From: Antedon bifida | Lineage: Eukaryota; Echinodermata; Crinoidea; Comatulida; Antedonidae | Direction: 5' to 3' | NCBI GenBank assembly: GCA_963402885.1 | Contig: OY727097.1 | Location: 5,580,001-5,644,000, forward strand | Length of the DNA: 64,000 bases | In this document: in pieces, positions 59,155-64,000 of the stretch | How positions within the stretch are numbered: position 1 is the first letter of the stretch | How the letters are laid out: every line of letters starts with the position of its first letter | Notes under the pieces: model-generated | What the model saw: only the letters and a program-made list of their open reading frames with translations | Told to the model about the DNA's origin: nothing | The model's database searches: none | Position numbers and translations under genes: made by a program

Positions 59155-59497
59155 TTAAAGATTGTCCATCTGAAAAAAATTTTTTTTTAATATTTTTCAT
59201 TGAATATGTCATTTTAGTGTCACATATTCACTTTGACCAAAAACTGGATCGAAAAAAAAAATTATAAAATAATATAATATAATATATAAAAACGTAAATT
59301 AAAGCAAAAAATACTTAGGTGGTCTGTCAATGAGTTTTTGGTTAAAATCAACCTTTTATTTTGTCTTTTTACAAGTGAAATAATTGGTTTTTTTTCGTTT
59401 TTTTTTCTACAGAAGTGAATAACTTCAAAATGGCCTTTTAAAAGTCTGATTTTATTAATTTTCATTTTTCATATTTTTGGGGACAATACATCTTTAA
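59155..59497. mobile_element. MITE-C, long form
   Basis: Left end TTAAAGATTGTCCATCTGAA; right end GGGGACAATACATCTTTAA. The interior words TGTCACATATTCACTTTGAC, GTCTGTCAATGAGTTTTTGG and GAAGTGAATAACTTCAAAAT give the long form seen at 31.5 kb in a partly palindromic arrangement: GTGAATA-type words occur on both arms. Confidence 0.87.
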
Positions 59498-60102
59498 AGG
59501 TAAACAAATTTCAAATTCATTTGACAATAAAGTACAGTAATCTTCTTTAAGCAATGTATTTGACTAAAGGGGGCAGCAGATAATTTTTTTATAAAAAACT
59601 TTCAAATAAAGGCTGGGGCAAGACCTGTGTAAATATTCTTGTACTAGGGTACTGTCATCACCATGTTATCCTACTTTCACAATATCATTTACATTTTCAA
59701 AATATCTGCTACAAATAACTGTCATATTTACCTAAATACATCATTGATATGATTTCATTTCCAGCGGTCTACTTATAGTTTGATTTAAAATACTTAAATA
59801 TATCAACTCGTTTTTTCCCCAAAAATATTACAAAGTGTCACATTAACCTGCAAAATCAATGACTGATAAAATTTCCATTTGACACTGATTACATTACCCT
59901 ACTTTCAAACAGAAAAAACATTTTTTAAATTAGATCACCTATATTATAAAGTTAACACTTTTCATTTTTTTTAAAGTGAAAAGAAGATTTATAAAGTTTA
60001 CTAATAAAAAAGCATTTAATAAATGTGCTTTTACAGATATCTTATAATGATATATCTTAGAAAAAAATTAATACAGTATATAAGATTAAGGTAACAATAC
60101 AT
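59498..60102. other. No recognisable feature
   Basis: AT-rich sequence; nothing supported. Confidence 0.5.
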
Positions 60103-60172
60103 TAGGCTCTTGCCCTTTGACAAGGTGTGTGCTTTAAAGAACCCAGTTATTCTATTCAAAGTAGGAAGCTAT
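60103..60172 (+). mobile_element. SINE-1 fragment (body only)
   Basis: GGTGTGTGCTTTAAAGAACC-CAGTTATTCTATTC corresponds to the GTGTGCACTTTAAAGAACCC part of SINE-1 at 44.8 and 61.9 kb. The tRNA head is missing. Confidence 0.65.
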
Positions 60173-60345
60173 CTTGGTTATTTAGGAGCAAAAATTGTGC
60201 AGAAATGCAAAAAAAATTATATTTTAAACCTATTTTGAAATAAACGGTTTATTCGGCACTATGCAGCAGAAACAGACTCCCTAAATATTTCAGTATGTAC
60301 ACTACATGAATCTCAGTTTACAATTATTCTGATATATTAATGGGT

Positions 60346-60560
60346 TGTGTTGGTTTTAACAGGGGTTAATATTCAAACATGTTTGTGGTAACATTAATGC
60401 TGATTGACAAATGTAAAATCCGATACCACAATATTGCTGAATGTTATTAAACAAATAAAAAATATGAGCATTCTCAACCATTTATTTTAGTTTAAAGTTT
60501 TCAGTAAGGGCATTAGTTGTCCTACAAAATGTTTCACAAGATGTTATAATGTGATTTATT
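60346..60560. repeat. Dispersed about 200-bp repeat, three diverged copies
   Basis: GGGGTTAATATTCAAACATG, GTAACATTAATGCTGATTGA, CAAATGTAAAATCCGATA and GTCCTACAAAATGTTTCACA here correspond to words at 62335-62540 (GGGTTGATATTTGTAAATCA, ACATTACTGTTGATTGA, AAAATGTAAAACATGAAA, CAACAAAATGTTTAAAGG) and partly to 61290-61400 (GCATTACTGTTAATTGCTAA, ATGCAAAATTTGATA). It suggests local duplication of a longer block. Confidence 0.6.
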
Positions 60561-60848
60561 TTTTGGGTATCACGCTATTGAATAGTTAACTAATTTTCAC
60601 TATGTTTATTATTGGGTATCACCCTATTGAATAGTACTAATTTTCACTATGTTTATTTTTGGGTATCGCGCTATTGAATACTACTAATTTTCACTATGTT
60701 TATTTTTGGGTATCGTGCTATTGAATAGTACTAATTTTCACTATGTTTATTTTTGGGCATCGCGCTATTGAATAGTACTAATTTTCACTATGTTTATTTT
60801 TGGGTATTGCGCTATTGAATAGTACTAATTTTCACTATGTTTATTTTT
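60561..60848. repeat. 47-bp tandem repeat, 6 copies
   Basis: The unit GGGTATCGCGCTATTGAATA, GTACTAATTTTCACTATGTT, TATTTTT starts at 60564, 60614, 60661, 60708, 60755 and 60802. The first step is 50 bp and the rest are exactly 47. It ends in a T run at 60843-60857. Confidence 0.95.
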
Positions 60849-60857
60849 TTTTTTTTT

Positions 60858-61440
60858 AACTATAAGATGTTTAAATGATTTTGATTTTTGAAGTTTTTAT
60901 ATTGTCTGGTGAGATGATTTGGTTTAGGAAGGTTGCCTTACCGTACAGTATTTATTCAAATAAATGCTCTACTTTGAATTATTAAACAGTGTTTAAAAGT
61001 TTTAATGAGAGGCAAACTACTTGTGCATTTACTGTACTACTTTAAATAAAAAATTGCACAGGTGTCATCCAGAGGGTACAAAGTGTCATCGAAAGGGTAC
61101 AAAGCGGCATCCAGGGGGTAACATGGTACCATTTCAGTTCTCCTCCTCACTTTCGATACTGACCAAAGAAACCACAAAATAATTTATTTTGTTTATGCAG
61201 TCTGCCCACTCCCATAACCTGTATATGCCCCTAAAACAAACTTATGCCCAGATTTAATATTAATTGTAGAAAAGCTCTTTAATCGATCGTGTAGCATTAC
61301 TGTTAATTGCTAAATGCAAAATTTGATACAATGAATGCGGCATAACAGTTTCTATGTGGGCACTAGTTGACCTGAACAATTTTCAGTAAGGTTTTGATTC
61401 TGATTTGAACTCTCCTCCTCTCTTTGATGCTGTCCGACAA
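60858..61440. other. Mostly featureless, with a diverged local repeat
   Basis: CTCCTCCTCACTTTCGATAC (about 61140) and CTCCTCCTCTCTTTGATGCT (about 61411) are related; AGGGTACAAAGTGTCATC and AGGGTACAAAGCGGCATCC stand in tandem near 61074-61112. Part of the copy described at 60.35 kb lies at 61290-61400. Confidence 0.5.
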
Positions 61441-61653
61441 ACCATTTGCTTTACATGCAATCAGCCCACTGAGCAATAAATGAACCAACCTGTATGCTTA
61501 CTAAACTAAACTTTTACCTACAAAGTAAAACCCCTATTAAGGGGACACCTTCAGGACCAAACAAGTATTCTCTTAAATGGTCCCATTAATAGAAGTTTGC
61601 CCTAAATAGGGATGTACCCTGAATAGGAGTGTCCTTAAGAAGGGTTTAACTCT
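61441..61653. mobile_element. Duplicated segment followed by a full MITE-B
   Basis: 61445-61522 matches 58815-58900 (TTTGCTTTACATGCAATCAG, GAGCAATAAATGAACC, GCTTACTAAACTAAACTTTT). MITE-B then runs from AAGTAAAACCCCTATTAAGG (61523) to TTAAGAAGGGTTTAACTC (61653). Confidence 0.85.
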
Positions 61654-61800
61654 TTTGAACAAACACTATAATACCAATTAGTATCAGGAGTATCTTTATG
61701 GGGGGGAGGTGAAGCATGTCTTACAGACTGGATGTCCGCACCCAAACTTCAGTATAACAAATGCATGCTAACAGAGCCAGTCTGTCTATTCAATAAAAGT

Positions 61801-62075
61801 CAAGTGGCCGAGCAGTTAAGGCAGGGACGCCGCAAATCACTCTTCGACCATTGTTCTGGTGGTAGAGAAAGTCTTCTCAGATAAGGACTTAAAACTGGCT
61901 TGTGTGCACTTTAAAGAACCCAGTACATCTTTTGTAAGAGTTAGTTACCCGGTGTACTGGTCCATTCAGCCCCTGTCGTTGTGGTCAGATGAACGGGCGG
62001 CGTTTGGTGGCATGAAGAGACCCTTAGAGGAGTAGAAAGTTGTGGTATGTCATCCACACCTGTGCGCAAGTCGCA
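61801..62075 (+). mobile_element. SINE-1 copy 3
   Basis: The head AAGTGGCCGAGCAGTTAAGG (61803-61822) is a good A-box region, but the B-box segment is damaged: only CTCTTCGACCA remains. The body is well kept: GTTCTGGTGGTAGAGAAAGT, TTGTGTGCACTTTAAAGAAC, CCCGGTGTACTGGTCCATTC and CATCCACACCTGTGCGCAAG. Confidence 0.82.
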
Positions 62076-62540
62076 TATTATCCCCATTTACATTTACAAT
62101 AAAAACATACAAAACTACATACTGGTGTCAAAAGAATGTTTGCCACTTTGGTACTATTTTCCCCCAGTTTAATAGTCACATTAATGTATAGGGTTACTTT
62201 ACAGGTTAGGTTTTTAGTTGATCATGTAGTGAGTGGGAACTTTTCTGCCTGCCACAAATGTTATAAAACCTCTTTTTCCTTCTACAGCTTGGCATCTGTG
62301 AACTAACAAGTCTTGTGTTAGTTGACACACATTTAATCAGGGTTGATATTTGTAAATCATACAATTATTTTTAAGGTTACATTACTGTTGATTGAAAAAT
62401 GTAAAACATGAAACAAGAATTTCATGTGCATGCTTTAAAACAAAGACAATTATGAGCACTTTGATTTTGATTCAAAAAGAAGTATGTAGGTGCATTACTG
62501 ATCAACAAAATGTTTAAAGGAGGTTATGATTTGTAATTAT

Positions 62541-64000
62541 ATATAGTTATAAAAAAATGTAGTAGGCCCTTCTCAAGTTGCAATTTCAATTCATTTTGTT
62601 CGCATGACACTCGCAGATTTCAACAAGTTTAAACTGAAGATCACAAAGAACAAATAACAAAAATAAAAAGGTAGTTATTATAAACTTCACTTCATAGTAC
62701 ATCCATCTGATTAATTTTGTTGAGAACTTTGAATTTTAAGTATGATCCGTGGCCTATGAGGGCTCAATGGCTAAACCCAGGGGCCCCAGAGCTTATGGGA
62801 GCCCCTGAGCAGTGCCCTGAGGAAAAAATAGGCATTAAAATATGTCGAGGGCATTTACAGTTCCTAAACCAGGGGCCACATGCCTCTGCGTTACGCAACT
62901 GATTATGCTCTACTTACCTATCTACAAATTTAATTACATGTTCATTTCACAATTATCACAGAAAAAATTTAAATTTCTAGTATGGCATGACAATGTTGAC
63001 AAAAACATCTACATACAGTTACGCCTTTTGACAACAGAGGTCAAGAAACACAACAAGCTTTTATAGTCGAATTCCCAGGGGTGGCATAAGAGTGGGGTTC
63101 AAGAATGAGGGGAACTCCTAGTCAGGGAATTATGCCCTGACAAATGACCTTGATTAATAGTTTTAAATATCATTTTTCAGCATACAGTGTGTGTTTGTGA
63201 AATGCTTTCAACATGGTTAATGTCTTTCTTCATGGGTTATTAAAAAGTGTCAAAATATGAAATTAATGAAATTTAAACTGTCAAACTTGTCTGATTCTTT
63301 ATAGGTGGCCAATAGGCTTACATGGCAGCTATGATGGTACTGTATGTTGTTACTGGGTGTGATTGGATTCAGACAAGAAAAAAGTTATTCTCACATTTTA
63401 AGATTTTACATTTTTACATATTTTTATAACTTTTCTACTGTGTGCTATCCCCTTTTTATTGTACATTGTTTGCAGAATTTGTCAGCATTTGGCTCCCTTC
63501 TTTATTTGAATGAATAAATATACCCAAATATAAATTTGAATTTAATGTAAACAAAATAAATCTTAATTAATATTTAATGATCAGGGATGTAACTTGAGAG
63601 GTCGATGATGATGGGTGGCAAAAAGAAAACAGTAGGCCTATTTTCAGGTACCCAAAGCAGGGGGAGGATCCAGAATTATAGATTAGATTGCAACAAAATA
63701 AAAATAGTCATTATTTAATTTTAAAAAAACAATTTTAGGGGGAGGGGGTTCTAAAGCCTGTTTGACTGCAAAGTGTCATGGGTTGCGGATATGGGTGAGT
63801 TTTCAGGAGGGGTAGAAAACTCAATTTGGATGTCTAGCACAAATACAGTACATCCATGATTTTTATGGTAAAGCCAGTGGCCCTATTCACCAATCACACT
63901 TAAAAGTTAAAGTGAGATAAATTTCCTTTGATTATTAAATATCACTTAACTCAAGTATTTCTCTTAAATTAATTGTATTCACTTAGATAGGAGATTTTTT
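62541..64000. other. No recognisable feature
   Basis: AT-rich. A GC-richer patch at about 62748-62820 (GGGGCCCCAGAGCTTATGGG, AGCCCCTGAGCAGTGCCCTG) may be part of a dispersed repeat but has no second copy here. TAGGCCTA at 63633-63640. Confidence 0.45.

Noticed and set aside
62288-62368. Terminal-exon-like segment after a good acceptor (TTTTTCCTTCTACAG), open for 28 codons
   Set aside because: Its second half lies in a local repeat with diverged copies at 60.35 and 61.29 kb where the frame is not kept, so the open frame is probably accidental.

Overview
This window looks like non-coding DNA from a eukaryotic nuclear genome, most likely a marine invertebrate. It is AT-rich (about one third G+C by eye) and has no bacterial gene organisation. 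No open reading frame resembles a known protein. Almost all recognisable content is short non-autonomous transposons (MITE-like), tRNA- and 5S-rRNA-related SINE-like repeats, and long minisatellite arrays. My best guess is an echinoderm or related deuterostome, from the abundance of the palindrome TAGGCCTA and the style of the terminal-inverted-repeat elements. That is recall, not proof.

Interspersed families (names are mine). MITE-A has ends reading AAGCTCTGTCTACACTATCA and ten copies; nine of them carry at least one CArG-box-like CC(A/T)6GG site. MITE-B has ends like ACAGTAGAACCCCT and an interior rich in 'gtccccttaataggggt'; about sixteen copies or remnants, at least three of which have grown into internal tandem arrays. 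MITE-C has ends TTAAAGATGTATTGTCC. MITE-D has ends AAAGCNTGGTTCCCACTAG and an interior rich in acgcaacg words. MITE-E has perfect 18-bp ends ACCAAGGCAATCTAACAA. MITE-F is one GC-richer element at about 44.2-44.4 kb. SINE-1 is tRNA-Leu/Ser-like, SINE-2 is tRNA-related with an (ATT)n tail, and a 5S-rRNA-derived sequence lies at about 56.76-57.0 kb.

Tandem arrays in order: 18 bp (start of window), 34 bp (10.5 kb), 30 bp (13.4-15.1 kb), a trinucleotide mosaic (15.9-16.4 kb), 31-34 bp (16.9-17.4 kb), 17 bp (19.5 kb), 50 bp (21.3 kb), about 170 bp (24.8-25.3 kb), 42 bp (25.9-27.5 kb), a CCATGG-rich 15/24-bp array (37.9-38.7 kb), 31 bp (42.1 kb), 28 bp with CCAAT boxes (53.9-54.4 kb) and 47 bp (60.6 kb). 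The longest open frames (up to 374 codons) all lie in arrays whose unit is a multiple of three, often on both strands. They are artefacts of periodicity.

The window is probably intergenic or deep-intronic. Two weak exon-like signals (about 21.12 and 47.55 kb) and one hairpin (17.90 kb) are the only hints of transcribed function. I see no convincing new biological system. The most interesting material is the CArG-carrying MITE family, the repeated birth of minisatellites from MITE-B, the CCAAT-box array, the 5S-derived element, and the over-represented TAGGCCTA octamer.
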